Of a DNA stretch of 64,000 nt, positions 18,590 to 28,610 are shown one piece after another. A program made the translations under genes and the position numbers. Source of the DNA: Bradyrhizobium sp. NP1 (GTDB lineage Bacteria > Pseudomonadota > Alphaproteobacteria > Rhizobiales > Xanthobacteraceae); the NCBI RefSeq assembly GCF_030378205.1, contig NZ_CP127385.1, forward strand, positions 4,318,001 to 4,382,000. Reading direction: 5' to 3'. Within the stretch, counting starts at the first letter, position 1, and each line of letters opens with the position of its first letter. The notes below the pieces were generated by a model that was not told where the DNA came from, searched no databases, and worked only from the letters and a program-made list of their open reading frames with translations.

Positions 18590-20092
18590 GTGAAGCGGCC
18601 GCGCAAGCGCAACGCCAGCGTCGCGGTCATCGACATCGGTTCGAACTCGGTTCGTCTCGTCGTCTATGAACAGATGTCGCGCAGCCTCGTCTCGGTGTTC
18701 AACGAGAAGGCGCTGTGCGGACTGGGACGCGAGGTGCAGTCGACCGGCCTGCTCGCGCCCGACGCGGTCGACAAGGCGCTGACTGCGCTGCGGCGCTTTC
18801 ACGCGCTCTGCAAGGTGCAGAGGGTCGAGCGCGTCTACGCCATCGCGACAGCGGCCTGCCGCGACGCCACCAATGGCGCCGACTTCATCGCCAAGGCGGA
18901 GCGCATCTGCGGCGTCAAGATCGACATCCTGTCGGGGCCGATCGAGGCGAAGCTCTCGGCGCTCGGCGTCATCTCGGGCATCCACAGGCCGGACGGCATC
19001 GTCGGCGACCTCGGCGGCGGCTCGCTCGAATTGATCGACGTGCGCGGCAACGCCGTGCGCTCCGGCGTGACGCTGCCGCTCGGCAGCCTCGCGCTGCAGG
19101 ACCTGTCGCACAAGTCGCTCAAGCGCGCCGAGCGCATCGTCAAGAACGAGCTCACCGCGGTATCCCAACTGCAGCGCGGGCGCGGCCGGACCTTCTATGC
19201 GGTCGGCGGCACCTGGCGCGCGCTCGCCCGCATCCACATCATCCAGAGCGGCTATCCGCTCAGCGTCATGCACGGCTATGCGATCCCGGCCTCCGATGCG
19301 CTCGACTTCGCGCGGCGGCTCAGGCGGCTGGCGGCGACCAACCTGCTCGCCAATATCGAGGCGGTGGCCGACGCGCGCCGTCCGCTGCTGACCTATGCCG
19401 CGCTCGTGCTCGAATACGTGATCCGCGTCGCCAAGCCGAAGACCATCATGTTTTCGACCTTCGGCGTGCGCGAAGGGCTGCTGTACTCGATGCTATCGGA
19501 GAGCGAGCGCGCCAAGGACGGCTTCCTCTGCGGGGCGCAGACGCTCAACGAGTTGCTGTCGCGCTCGGCGCGCCACGCCGAGGAATTGATCGGCTGGACC
19601 GACCGCTTCGTCCGCGTGGTGGGTCTGCGCGAAACCGACGAGGACCGCAGGCTGCGTCACGCCGCATGCCTGTTGTCGGATATCGGCTGGCGCGTTCATC
19701 CGGATCATCGCGGCGAACAGACGCTGAGCCTGATCACGCATGGCAATTTCGGCTCGGTCACGCATCAGGGCCGGGTGTTCGTCGCGCTCTCCGTGTTCTT
19801 CCGCTACGCGGGCCTGAGCGAGGAGAATGAACCGCCCGCGGTCATGCAGGCGATGGTGACGCCGGCCCAGTTCGAACGGGCGCGGGTGCTCGGCGCGGCG
19901 TTTCGTGTCGCCCATCTGATCTCGGCGGCACGGCCGGGCGTGCTGCCGGCGACGCATTTCCGCAGCCACGGCCGCAAGCTGATGCTGGTGTTCGAGCACA
20001 GGATGGTCGATCTGGTCGCCGACCGCGTCGGCAGCCGCTTCCGCCAGCTTGCGCGGCTGGTCGGCCGTTCCGGCTCGATCGTCAGACGCTAA
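18590..20092 (+). CDS. ppx: Exopolyphosphatase, Ppx/GppA family
   Basis: A 500-residue protein starting at GTG 18590. The ASKHA-type phosphate loops are VAVIDIGSNSVRLVVYE and GIVGDLGGGSLELIDV. The C-terminal half has an HD-like helical domain (RHAACLLSDIGWRVHPDHR). It hydrolyses terminal phosphates from polyphosphate and perhaps pppGpp. It follows ppk after 12 bases and must be co-transcribed, so synthesis and breakdown of polyphosphate are coupled in one operon. Length fits the longer alphaproteobacterial form. Confidence 0.92.
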   Translation: MKRPRKRNASVAVIDIGSNSVRLVVYEQMSRSLVSVFNEKALCGLGREVQSTGLLAPDAVDKALTALRRFHALCKVQRVERVYAIATAACRDATNGADFIAKAERICGVKIDILSGPIEAKLSALGVISGIHRPDGIVGDLGGGSLELIDVRGNAVRSGVTLPLGSLALQDLSHKSLKRAERIVKNELTAVSQLQRGRGRTFYAVGGTWRALARIHIIQSGYPLSVMHGYAIPASDALDFARRLRRLAATNLLANIEAVADARRPLLTYAALVLEYVIRVAKPKTIMFSTFGVREGLLYSMLSESERAKDGFLCGAQTLNELLSRSARHAEELIGWTDRFVRVVGLRETDEDRRLRHAACLLSDIGWRVHPDHRGEQTLSLITHGNFGSVTHQGRVFVALSVFFRYAGLSEENEPPAVMQAMVTPAQFERARVLGAAFRVAHLISAARPGVLPATHFRSHGRKLMLVFEHRMVDLVADRVGSRFRQLARLVGRSGSIVRR

Positions 20093-20129
20093 GCTTTCGC
20101 CCGGATCAGGACCGCGGCAGCGGTCAATT

Positions 20130-20196
20130 CCTCGTTCGCAAACGCGCCTCCCGAAGCGGGGAGCAAATGTTAGAATTCGACCACTAAGCGCGTGGG
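20130..20196 (-). repeat. Dispersed double-hairpin element, degenerate copy D
   Basis: Read on the minus strand, the bases just after the terC stop give GTGGTCGAATTCTAACATTT, then a CTCCC...GGGAG stem, then GTTTGCGAACGAGG. This aligns with hairpin 2 of copy A (GTGGTCC, GATTCTTACATTCGCA). Hairpin 1 is missing except for CCACGCGC, which matches the linker. As in the other copies, it sits directly behind a stop codon in sense orientation. Confidence 0.6.
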
Positions 20197-20198
20197 GA

Positions 20199-21026
20199 TC
20201 AGGTGCCCTGTGCGGCATAGCTCAGCCGCTGCCTCCGCCAGATCGCGCCGACGATCAGGACGATGAACGCGCCCAGCGCGGCGCAGACGATCTCGCCGCC
20301 ATTGCCGCCGACGAACAGCGGCGCAACCCCGAGCAGCGTCAGCAGCGCATCGAACTCGATGCCGACCGCCCCCTCGAACAGGCTCTGCAGCTTGGGATGA
20401 ACGACCGGATCGGTCGCGATGACGTCGCCTGCGATCCAGCCGAGCAGCGCCGATCCGGCCCAGACCAGGACCGGCAGCATCGCGAGCAGCGCCATGATCA
20501 ACGTCGCCCCCGCAATGATCAGCGGAATGCTGCTCGCCAGCCCGAAGATCAGGAGCGGGATGCTGCCGTTGGCGGCGGCGGCGACTGCAATGACGTTGTC
20601 GAGGCTCATCACGATATCGGCGACCACGACGATCTGCACCGCGGCCCAGACATGCGCCGCCGAGCCGACACCCTGCTCCTCCGCGCTGTCGGGAACGAGC
20701 AGCTTCGCGGCAATGACGAGCAGCGCCAGTCCGCCGACCAGTTTCAGGTAGGGCAAGCCCATCACGGTCGCGATCACGAGCGTGAAGATGATCCGCAGCA
20801 GCACGGCCGCCGCCGCACCCAGCACCATGCCCCACAGCCGCTGGCGCGGGGCAAGGCCGCGGCATGCCATCGCGACGACCAGCGCGTTGTCGCCCGACAG
20901 CAATACGTTGATCCAGATGATCTTGGACAGGTTGACCCAGAACTGAGGGTGCTGGATTTCCGCCCTGAATTGCTTGATGAGCGTGCCGAGGAAGGCAGGA
21001 TCGAACAAATCCGAAAACCAGTTCAA
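20199..21026 (-). CDS. TerC family integral membrane protein (first of a tandem pair)
   Basis: A 275-residue membrane protein with seven or more hydrophobic segments. The TerC signatures are NVLLSGDNALVVAMACRGL and VVADIVMSLDNVIAVAAAA, each with the acidic residue pair thought to bind metal. TerC-type proteins are linked to tellurite resistance, manganese export or loading of secreted metalloproteins. The substrate here is unknown. It starts at TTG 21026 behind GGAGG, the strongest ribosome-binding site nearby. It is the downstream member of a pair with the gene at 21163. Confidence 0.85.
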   Translation of the reverse strand: MNWFSDLFDPAFLGTLIKQFRAEIQHPQFWVNLSKIIWINVLLSGDNALVVAMACRGLAPRQRLWGMVLGAAAAVLLRIIFTLVIATVMGLPYLKLVGGLALLVIAAKLLVPDSAEEQGVGSAAHVWAAVQIVVVADIVMSLDNVIAVAAAANGSIPLLIFGLASSIPLIIAGATLIMALLAMLPVLVWAGSALLGWIAGDVIATDPVVHPKLQSLFEGAVGIEFDALLTLLGVAPLFVGGNGGEIVCAALGAFIVLIVGAIWRRQRLSYAAQGT

Positions 21027-21162
21027 TCCAACCTCCGAGTGCGGCCTATCCGCTCACTCGGTATCGCAAAACGGCAAGACCCGTCCGGCGGCTATTTGTC
21101 GCAAATCGCGCGAGGGGCCGCCGGCCGCAAATGGCGCGGAACCGGAGAGCTTGCCGGCGCCT

Positions 21163-21996
21163 TCAGGCGGCCGGTTTCGGCTTCGGATCGTCGCGCAGCT
21201 TGCGACGACGCCAGATCGTTCCCATGACGAGCACGGCGACCGCGCCCAGAATCGAAGCCAGGATGTCGATCAGGTCGCCGTCGAAGCTGAAATGCGACGC
21301 GCCGAATATCGCGGAGGTGGCATCGACGCTGAAGATCATCTGGCCGTCGAGCAGGCGGTGCAGCACCGATTGATCCACCGGATCGGAAGCGATCACGTCG
21401 CCGGCGATCCAGCCGAGCAGGACCGCGCCGAGCCAGACCAGGATGGGAAAGCGGTCGAGCACCAGCATGATCAGCGCCGCGCCCGCGATGATCATGGGGA
21501 TGCTGATGGCAAGCCCCAGGATCAGCAGCGAAAGCTGGCCGTTGGCGGCGGCGGCGACCGCGATGACATTGTCGAGGCTCATCACAATGTCGGCGATCAC
21601 GACGATGCGCACTGCATGCCACAGCGTCGTGCCTGCCTCGACTTCGTCGTTTTCGTCCTCCGGCACCAGCAGCTTGGCCGCGATGATCAGGAGCGCGATT
21701 CCGCCGATCAGCTTCAGATAGGGCAGCGCCATCAATGTCGCGACGATGCCGGTGAAGGCGATCAGCAGCACGACCGCAATGCCGGCGCCGATCACCATGC
21801 CCCACATGCGGTGACGGCCGTGCAGGCCGCGGCAGGCCATCGCGATGACCAGCGCGTTGTCGCCGGACAGCAGCACGTTGATCCAGATGATCTTGCCGAC
21901 CGCGAGCCAGAACGCCGGCCGGTAGAGGTCCGCCTGCAGTTGCGCGAAGAACGCGCCGATGCTGGCGGGATCAGCGACCTGCAACAGCAACTTCAA
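21163..21996 (-). CDS. TerC family integral membrane protein (second of a tandem pair)
   Basis: A 277-residue paralogue of its downstream neighbour, sharing NVLLSGDNALVIAMACRGL, LPYLKLIGGIALLIIAAKLL and IVMSLDNVIAVAAAANG. GWIAGDVIASDPVDQ is also shared. The hydrophilic loop between the halves differs (PEDENDEVEAGT here), as do the C-termini. The start is TTG 21996 behind a G-rich stretch. The two genes are separated by about 136 bases and share direction, which indicates an old tandem duplication. Function is most likely metal ion transport, but no substrate can be read from the sequence. Confidence 0.85.
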   Translation of the reverse strand: MKLLLQVADPASIGAFFAQLQADLYRPAFWLAVGKIIWINVLLSGDNALVIAMACRGLHGRHRMWGMVIGAGIAVVLLIAFTGIVATLMALPYLKLIGGIALLIIAAKLLVPEDENDEVEAGTTLWHAVRIVVIADIVMSLDNVIAVAAAANGQLSLLILGLAISIPMIIAGAALIMLVLDRFPILVWLGAVLLGWIAGDVIASDPVDQSVLHRLLDGQMIFSVDATSAIFGASHFSFDGDLIDILASILGAVAVLVMGTIWRRRKLRDDPKPKPAA

Positions 21997-22050
21997 GGTT
22001 TCGCCCCCCGGTTAGCCCTGATCAGCCCTGAATCCCTGCGCCGGTGCCGA

Positions 22051-22473
22051 TCAACCGACGATTTCGTTGCCGGAGAAGAACTGCGCGATCTCGACGGCCG
22101 CGGTTTCCTGGGCGTCCGAGCCGTGCACCGAGTTCTCACCGATCGATCGGGCGTGCAGCTTGCGGATCGTGCCGTCGGCGGCCTTGGCCGGATCGGTCGC
22201 ACCCATCACGTCGCGATATTTGAGCACCGCGCCCTCGCCTTCCAGAACCTGCACCACCACCGGGCCCGAGGTCATGAATTCGACGAGCTCGCCGAAGAAC
22301 GGCCGCGCCTTGTGCACGGCGTAGAAGGTCTCCGCCTGCTCGCGGCTCATGCGGATCCGCTTTTGCCCCACGATGCGCAGGCCCGCCTTCTCGATCAGCG
22401 CGTTGATCGCGCCGGTGAGGTTGCGCGCGGTCGCGTCGGGCTTGATGATCGAGAAGGTGCGTTCAATTGCCAT
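22051..22473 (-). CDS. ndk: Nucleoside diphosphate kinase
   Basis: A 140-residue enzyme that exchanges gamma-phosphates between nucleoside tri- and diphosphates. The N-terminus [20 protein letters not shown] is the family hallmark. The phosphorylated histidine lies in [13 protein letters not shown] near residue 117. All other parts are of normal length and there is no signal or extra domain. It stands alone on the minus strand ahead of the terC pair. Confidence 0.97.
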   Translation of the reverse strand: MAIERTFSIIKPDATARNLTGAINALIEKAGLRIVGQKRIRMSREQAETFYAVHKARPFFGELVEFMTSGPVVVQVLEGEGAVLKYRDVMGATDPAKAADGTIRKLHARSIGENSVHGSDAQETAAVEIAQFFSGNEIVG

Positions 22474-22771
22474 GTGTTGTCCTCAAATAGCGGGGTTTGA
22501 CGGATTTGCGGCGCTTATATCGGCGGGACCGCCCCGCGGCAAGCGACCAGGCCGGCGCGGCCGGCGCCGACAGGCATCGTTAACGCCCGGCAATTACAGT
22601 AATTTCACAAAGCTGAACCCATTCTGCACGTCCCGTCGCGGTGCCGTTCAGCCTGGCCGGCTTAGGCTTTGATCGACCGAACGCCTCTTGAACCACTCGA
22701 AAAGGGGCGCCACCGGGCAGCGATCACCGACGGCGCGGGAAGCCGCGCCTTTCAGCCTCGAGGAGACAACC

Positions 22772-23032
22772 ATGTTACGCAAACTCTCGCTTGTTGCAGT
22801 CGCGGCGGCATCATTGGGTGCGGCTGCGTTGGCACCGACCTCCGCTTCGGCCTGGGATGGCGGCTGGCATCACGGCTGGCACGGCGGCGGCTGGCATCGC
22901 GGCTGGTGGGGTCCGCGCGTCTATGTCGGCGGCCCCGCCTACTACAATTACGGCTATGGCGGCTGCTATGCGCGGCGGCTGGTTCCGACCCCCTGGGGTC
23001 CCCGTTGGCGGCTGGTCAACCGCTGCTATTGA
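22772..23032 (+). CDS. Small secreted Gly/His/Trp/Tyr-rich protein
   Basis: An 86-residue protein starting at ATG 22772, behind GAGGAG. Residues 1-26 are a Sec signal (MLRKLSLVAVAAASLGAAAL then SASA). The mature part is very rich in Gly, His and Trp (GWHHGWHGGGWHRGWWGPRV), then in Tyr (GPAYYNYGYGGCYARR). It ends WRLVNRCY, with two cysteines that may pair. Such small periplasmic or surface proteins are frequent in Bradyrhizobium. His clusters suggest metal binding, but no function is known. A perfect terminator follows, so it is transcribed alone. Confidence 0.75.
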   Translation: MLRKLSLVAVAAASLGAAALAPTSASAWDGGWHHGWHGGGWHRGWWGPRVYVGGPAYYNYGYGGCYARRLVPTPWGPRWRLVNRCY

Positions 23033-23054
23033 GCGGCCCTTCCTGCTGACACGC

Positions 23055-23085
23055 AAAAGCCCCGGTGTTCCGCCGGGGCTTTTTC
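23055..23085 (+). terminator. Terminator after the small secreted protein
   Basis: An 11-bp perfect stem, AAAAGCCCCGG pairing with CCGGGGCTTTT, closes a seven-base loop and continues into a short T run. It lies 22 bases after the stop codon. Confidence 0.92.
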
Positions 23086-23198
23086 GATTGACGTCCTTGT
23101 CACGGAATTGTGGCGCCGAACGGCGGCCCTGTCCGAAACCATTTCCGTCGAAACGACTTTCTACTGGCAAGGAAATCATAGCGAAATACGGAACCGCC

Positions 23199-23384
23199 AT
23201 GGAAGGCCGATGCAGCACCCCCCACGACTCGATCGACGGCAGGACCGTTCGCTCGATCTGCGATGCCGTGGGCGAGCGCCTGCAGCAGGCGCTGCGACTG
23301 GAATCGCTGCATTCGGCCCCACTGCTGCAGCAGCTGCTGCAGGACCTGCGGCGGCACGAGCTCGAGGGGCCTGCACCGCGCTAG
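23199..23384 (+). CDS. Hypothetical small helical protein, 61 residues
   Basis: ATG 23199 to TAG 23384, following the terminator and ending 55 bases before the ABC-F gene. The product has a polar start and a predicted amphipathic helix rich in Leu and Gln (ERLQQALRLESLHSAPLLQQ then LLQDLRRHELEG). I recognise no family. A weak GGAA precedes the ATG. Codon usage looks like that of its neighbours, but frames of this length also occur by chance in such GC-rich DNA. Confidence 0.4.
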   Translation: MEGRCSTPHDSIDGRTVRSICDAVGERLQQALRLESLHSAPLLQQLLQDLRRHELEGPAPR

Positions 23385-23439
23385 GCGGGGCGCAAAAAGC
23401 GGTTGCCATTGAGCGCGGCTGCGGCGACAACCCGCGCGC

Positions 23440-25302
<1,863 letters not shown>

Positions 25303-25329
25303 GGATTGCGGACGCGCGTGGCGCGCCGC

Positions 25330-25884
25330 TTACGTCGCCGCCGACTTCTTCTTGGCTTTCGGCTTGGCGGGCTTCGGCTGCGCCACCGGCTCCGCGCCCC
25401 GCTCGACCGAGCTCAGGCGGCCGGCGGTAAAGGTATAGATGCCGGCGCGCGCGCCCCGCGACCAGGTGATCACTGCCTGCCGATCGCCCCGTTCGTTGTT
25501 GGCGATGTTGACGTTGTCGGGCGCGCCGATGCCGCGGACCACGTCGCATTCGGTATGGCCCAGCGCAACCGTGCCGCCGGGCGCGGGCGGCGCACCCGCA
25601 GCATTGTCGGTCATGGCGTTGGCGTCAGCCGGCGCACCCGCCGGCGCCATGCCCGGGCAGCCGCCATCGGCGCTGACCAGATCTTCGGCCGTGACCGGCT
25701 TGTCCGGCGTGAGCGGCGGGGTTTCGATCGAGACGTTTCTGATGAACAACCGGCCGGGGCGTGAGAACCACTCGGCATCCTTGGAAAGCAGGTCGCTGTT
25801 GGAGAAGCCACTGCAGCCACCGACAAGCGACGCGAGCATCAGCAGCGCGATGAGCTGTTTCTGATGAGGGATGCTCTCTCTCAC
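25330..25884 (-). CDS. Probable lipoprotein of unknown function
   Basis: About 184 residues starting at GTG 25884. The N-terminus RESIPHQKQLIALLMLASL then VGGCSG is a lipoprotein signal with lipobox VGGC. The mature part contains a low-complexity Ala/Pro/Gly stretch (PAGAPADANAMTDNAAGAPP). A conserved-looking end follows (HTECDVVRGIGAPDNVNIAN and VITWSRGARAGIYTFTAGRL) and then a Lys/Pro tail. The C-terminal part resembles small OmlA/BamE-like folds in layout, but that is only an impression. ATG 25938 would give an unusually long positive region before the signal. Confidence 0.65.
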   Translation of the reverse strand: MRESIPHQKQLIALLMLASLVGGCSGFSNSDLLSKDAEWFSRPGRLFIRNVSIETPPLTPDKPVTAEDLVSADGGCPGMAPAGAPADANAMTDNAAGAPPAPGGTVALGHTECDVVRGIGAPDNVNIANNERGDRQAVITWSRGARAGIYTFTAGRLSSVERGAEPVAQPKPAKPKAKKKSAAT

Positions 25885-26083
25885 GACGAACCCGGTTCCG
25901 CTCTCTGAAACTACAGCTCTAAAGGTTTGTCCCAACATCACTTTGCGGCACCAACGTGACCTGGGCAAATTACTTCGCAGAAAATGTAGAATATCATTAA
26001 TCGGCGCGTCCGTTAGCTTTGCCATCCGCCGCCGCCCTTTTGCAAGCGGTGATTTCGCGAATCCCCTTGAACGCGCGGCAAAT

Positions 26084-26199
26084 GGAGCGGATTCGCGTTC
26101 CACCAGCCGCGCTTTCGCGGATCGCGGGCATCAAATCCAAAACGTCCGTAGAACCCCGGATTTGCTCGTGGCCCTGGTGGTCCGATTCTAACATTCGCA
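26084..26199 (+). repeat. Second, degenerate arm making copy B a head-on composite
   Basis: In plus orientation the bases read GGAGCGGATT, a diverged middle, ATCAAATCCAAAACGTCC, then GATTTGCTCGTGG and GGTCCGATTCTAACATTCGCA. This is the same order as copy A: hairpin 1, linker, first arm of hairpin 2. The first arm of hairpin 2 is shared with copy B, which reads in from the other side. The bases 25885-26083 between this arm and the lipoprotein gene show nothing I can name. Confidence 0.55.
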
Positions 26200-26340
26200 T
26201 CCCATCGCGGCAGGCACTTTTGCGAATGTTTAGAATCAAGGGACCACTAGCAAACTATTGATGCGCGTGGAGCTTTGGATTTGACGTTCGCATAAGGAAA
26301 TCGCGGCAGATGGGTAGCGAACGTCAAATCCGCTCCACTA
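26181..26340 (-). repeat. Dispersed double-hairpin element, copy B
   Basis: On the minus strand, hairpin 1 begins right at the holC TAG. Outer arms GTGGAGC/GCTCCAC (26267, 26332) flank the perfect 15-bp arms GGATTTGACGTTCGC (26277-26291 and 26317-26331). Hairpin 2 pairs 26184-26199 with 26221-26237, with one inserted T. By eye it is close to 90 percent identical to copy A over about 160 bases, including loops and linker. Confidence 0.9.
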
Positions 26341-26796
26341 GCGCTGGTCGCGCCGCTGCCAGCGCCCCCGCTCGTCCGCCTGCCAGTAAGTGACGTCGAA
26401 GCCGCGCGACTTGCACTCGGTCCAGGCGCCACGCGCCGCGGCAAGCGCGTCGGTATCGTCGCCGTTGAACAGGAGAACCATGCGTTCATAGGCCGCGGCG
26501 TCCGCCGGAAGAGCGGCGTTATCAACCAGGAACCTGACATTGGCGCGGTTCGGGTTACCCTCCTCGATCGCAAGCACGATCGGCTGATCGGCGGCGTCGC
26601 CGGCGCGCCAGGTGGCGTGCGGCAGGAAGGAATCGTCGCGATAGGTCCACAGATGCGCATCCAGCGCGTCGGCGCGCTCCGGCGAGGTCGATTGCACAAC
26701 GACGCGCCAGCCGCGCTCGAGCGATTTCTCAAGCAGCGGCGGCAACACGTTTTCCAGCGACATGTTCTGCAGATGATAGAACAGGACCTCGGTCAT
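26338..26796 (-). CDS. holC: DNA polymerase III subunit chi
   Basis: A 152-residue protein starting at ATG 26796 (MTEVLFYHLQNMSLENVLPP). This matches the chi family: the conserved LLEKSLERGWRVVVQ and LDAHLWTYRDDSFLPH at the N-terminal half, and a nucleotide-like fold with RMVLLFNGDD near the end. Chi links the clamp loader to single-strand-binding protein at the fork. It starts seven bases after the pepA stop, so it is the second gene of a pepA-holC operon. Its stop codon abuts repeat copy B. Confidence 0.9.
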   Translation of the reverse strand: MTEVLFYHLQNMSLENVLPPLLEKSLERGWRVVVQSTSPERADALDAHLWTYRDDSFLPHATWRAGDAADQPIVLAIEEGNPNRANVRFLVDNAALPADAAAYERMVLLFNGDDTDALAAARGAWTECKSRGFDVTYWQADERGRWQRRDQR

Positions 26797-26803
26797 TCCC
26801 CGG

Positions 26804-28306
26804 TTATTTCCTGGCTTCGTAATAGTCGGCGACGAGGCGGTCGAGCAGCCGAACGCCAAAGCCCGAGCCCCAGCTCTGGTTGATGTCGGTTTTCGGCGCC
26901 CCCATCGCCGTGCCAGCGATGTCGAGATGCGCCCATGGCGTGCCGTCGACGAAGCGCTGCAGGAACTGCGCGGCCGTGATCGAGCCGCCATTGCGCCCGC
27001 CGGCGTTCTTCACGTCGGCGAACTGCGAATCGATCAGCTTGTCGTATTCGGGCCCCAGCGGCATGCGCCAGACCCGCTCGCCGGTATCGACGCCGACCTG
27101 GGCCAGGCGTTCCGCCAATTGGTCGTCGTTGGAGAAAAGCCCGGCGTGCTCGGTGCCGAGCGCCACCATGATCGCGCCGGTCAGCGTTGCCAGGTCGACC
27201 ATGAATTTCGGCTTGAATTTCTTCGCGACATACCAGAGCACGTCGGCCAGCACGAGCCGTCCTTCGGCGTCGGTGTTGATGATCTCGATGGTCTGGCCAG
27301 ACATCGAGGTGACGATGTCGCCGGGGCGCTGGGCGTTGCCGTCGGGCATGTTCTCGACGAGACCGATGGCGCCGATCGCGTTGACCTTGGCCTTGCGGGC
27401 CGCAAGCGCCTGCATCAGCCCGACCACGCAGGCCGCGCCGCCCATGTCGCCCTTCATGTCCTCCATGCTGGCGGCGCCCTTGATGGAAATGCCGCCGGTG
27501 TCGAAGCAGACGCCCTTGCCGACGAAGGCGACCGGCTGCTCGCCGCGCTTGCCGCCGTTCCAGCGCATGATCACGGTGCGTCCGGAATGGGACGAGCCCT
27601 GGGCCACGCCGAGCAGCGCGCCCATGCCAAGTTTCGCCATCGCCTTGGTGTCGAGGACTTCGACCGCGACGCCGAGTTTGCGCAAGGCTTGCGCGCGGCG
27701 CGCAAACTCGGCCGGAAACAGCACGTTCGGTGGCTCGTTGACGAGATCGCGCGCGAGAATCACGCCATCGACGACATGGGCGCGGGGCGCAAAGGCCTTG
27801 CGCGCGGCAGCGACGTCGTCGACCGCGATCGAGACGTCCGCCCGCAATTCGCCGCCCTCGCCGTCCTTCTTCCGCGTCTTGTAGCGATCGAATTTATAGG
27901 CGCGCAGCCGGATGCCGGATGCGATGGCGGCGACTGAATCAGCGTCGATCGCACCATCAGGCAATTCGGCGATGACCGTCATCGCCTCGTTGCCCGGCTT
28001 GAGCTTGCCGGCGGCGATGCCACCGAACTTGAGAAAATCCCTCTGCTTGAGCTCGGAAACTTTGCCGACACCGACAACAATCAAGCTCTGAATCTTGATT
28101 CCTTCAGGGGCCAAAATTTCGATTGTTGATCCACTTTTTCCCTTGAACTGGCTGGTTGCCGCCGCCCGCTTGATCAGGTCGGCGGCTGGGCCAAGCGCCT
28201 TGCGCGTGGATGGGCCGAGCCTGAGATCGCCGTCGCAGAAGGCGACCACGATGCCACGCGGGGCAACGGAAAGCGGGACGAAGCCGACCTTGACGGCGTC
28301 GGGCAT
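26804..28306 (-). CDS. pepA: Leucyl aminopeptidase, family M17
   Basis: A 500-residue cytosolic aminopeptidase. The C-terminal catalytic domain has [20 protein letters not shown] then [12 protein letters not shown] (metal-binding Lys and Asp) and [14 protein letters not shown], the family signature with the metal-binding Asp/Glu pair. The N-terminal 170 residues are the usual regulatory domain. It removes N-terminal residues from peptides using two metal ions. Some members also bind DNA as transcription or recombination factors. The start is ATG 28306, behind GGAG. holC follows after seven bases. Confidence 0.95.
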   Translation of the reverse strand: MPDAVKVGFVPLSVAPRGIVVAFCDGDLRLGPSTRKALGPAADLIKRAAATSQFKGKSGSTIEILAPEGIKIQSLIVVGVGKVSELKQRDFLKFGGIAAGKLKPGNEAMTVIAELPDGAIDADSVAAIASGIRLRAYKFDRYKTRKKDGEGGELRADVSIAVDDVAAARKAFAPRAHVVDGVILARDLVNEPPNVLFPAEFARRAQALRKLGVAVEVLDTKAMAKLGMGALLGVAQGSSHSGRTVIMRWNGGKRGEQPVAFVGKGVCFDTGGISIKGAASMEDMKGDMGGAACVVGLMQALAARKAKVNAIGAIGLVENMPDGNAQRPGDIVTSMSGQTIEIINTDAEGRLVLADVLWYVAKKFKPKFMVDLATLTGAIMVALGTEHAGLFSNDDQLAERLAQVGVDTGERVWRMPLGPEYDKLIDSQFADVKNAGGRNGGSITAAQFLQRFVDGTPWAHLDIAGTAMGAPKTDINQSWGSGFGVRLLDRLVADYYEARK

Positions 28307-28610
28307 GGAAATTCTCCGGGAATCAGGGCTTTAGGTGACGATTGGCGATGCTGCGATGGTTCGGATACCCACTATGGCCTGCCTCGGACCATGCTGCCAA
28401 GCGCCGCCGTGGCAGGGCGGCCACATCGGATGAAATATTAACCCTGTAACGAGCGCGCCATGGCTCGGCCATTTTGTTGACAGATCAAAGGGATGCTAGT
28501 GAGAAACTGAAGCGTCTGGTAAAGGTTGGCGGCGCGACCTGGGGGATCCCGCAAGGGACGGTCGCAAACTGCGGTTCCAGTCGTGAGGTTGGGGGGCCGT
28601 ACGGTCAGTG
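28307..28610. other. Divergent promoter region between pepA and lptF
   Basis: About 300 bases between two divergent genes. It contains a consensus -35 (TTGACA) facing lptF, listed separately. I see no gene and no repeat in it. The pepA promoter on the other strand is not obvious. Confidence 0.5.
28477..28505 (+). promoter_or_regulatory. Candidate promoter of the lptF-lptG-lptD operon
   Basis: A perfect TTGACA (28477-28482) is followed after 17 bases by TGAGAA, which is a poor -10. TAGTGA at shorter spacing is an alternative. The leader would be about 100 bases long. The -35 is persuasive, the -10 is not. Confidence 0.35.

Noticed and set aside
20974..22500. 508-codon plus-strand open frame
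   Set aside because: Antisense to the terC pair and ndk. It is a low-complexity His/Asp/Gln-rich product, a shadow of conserved genes.
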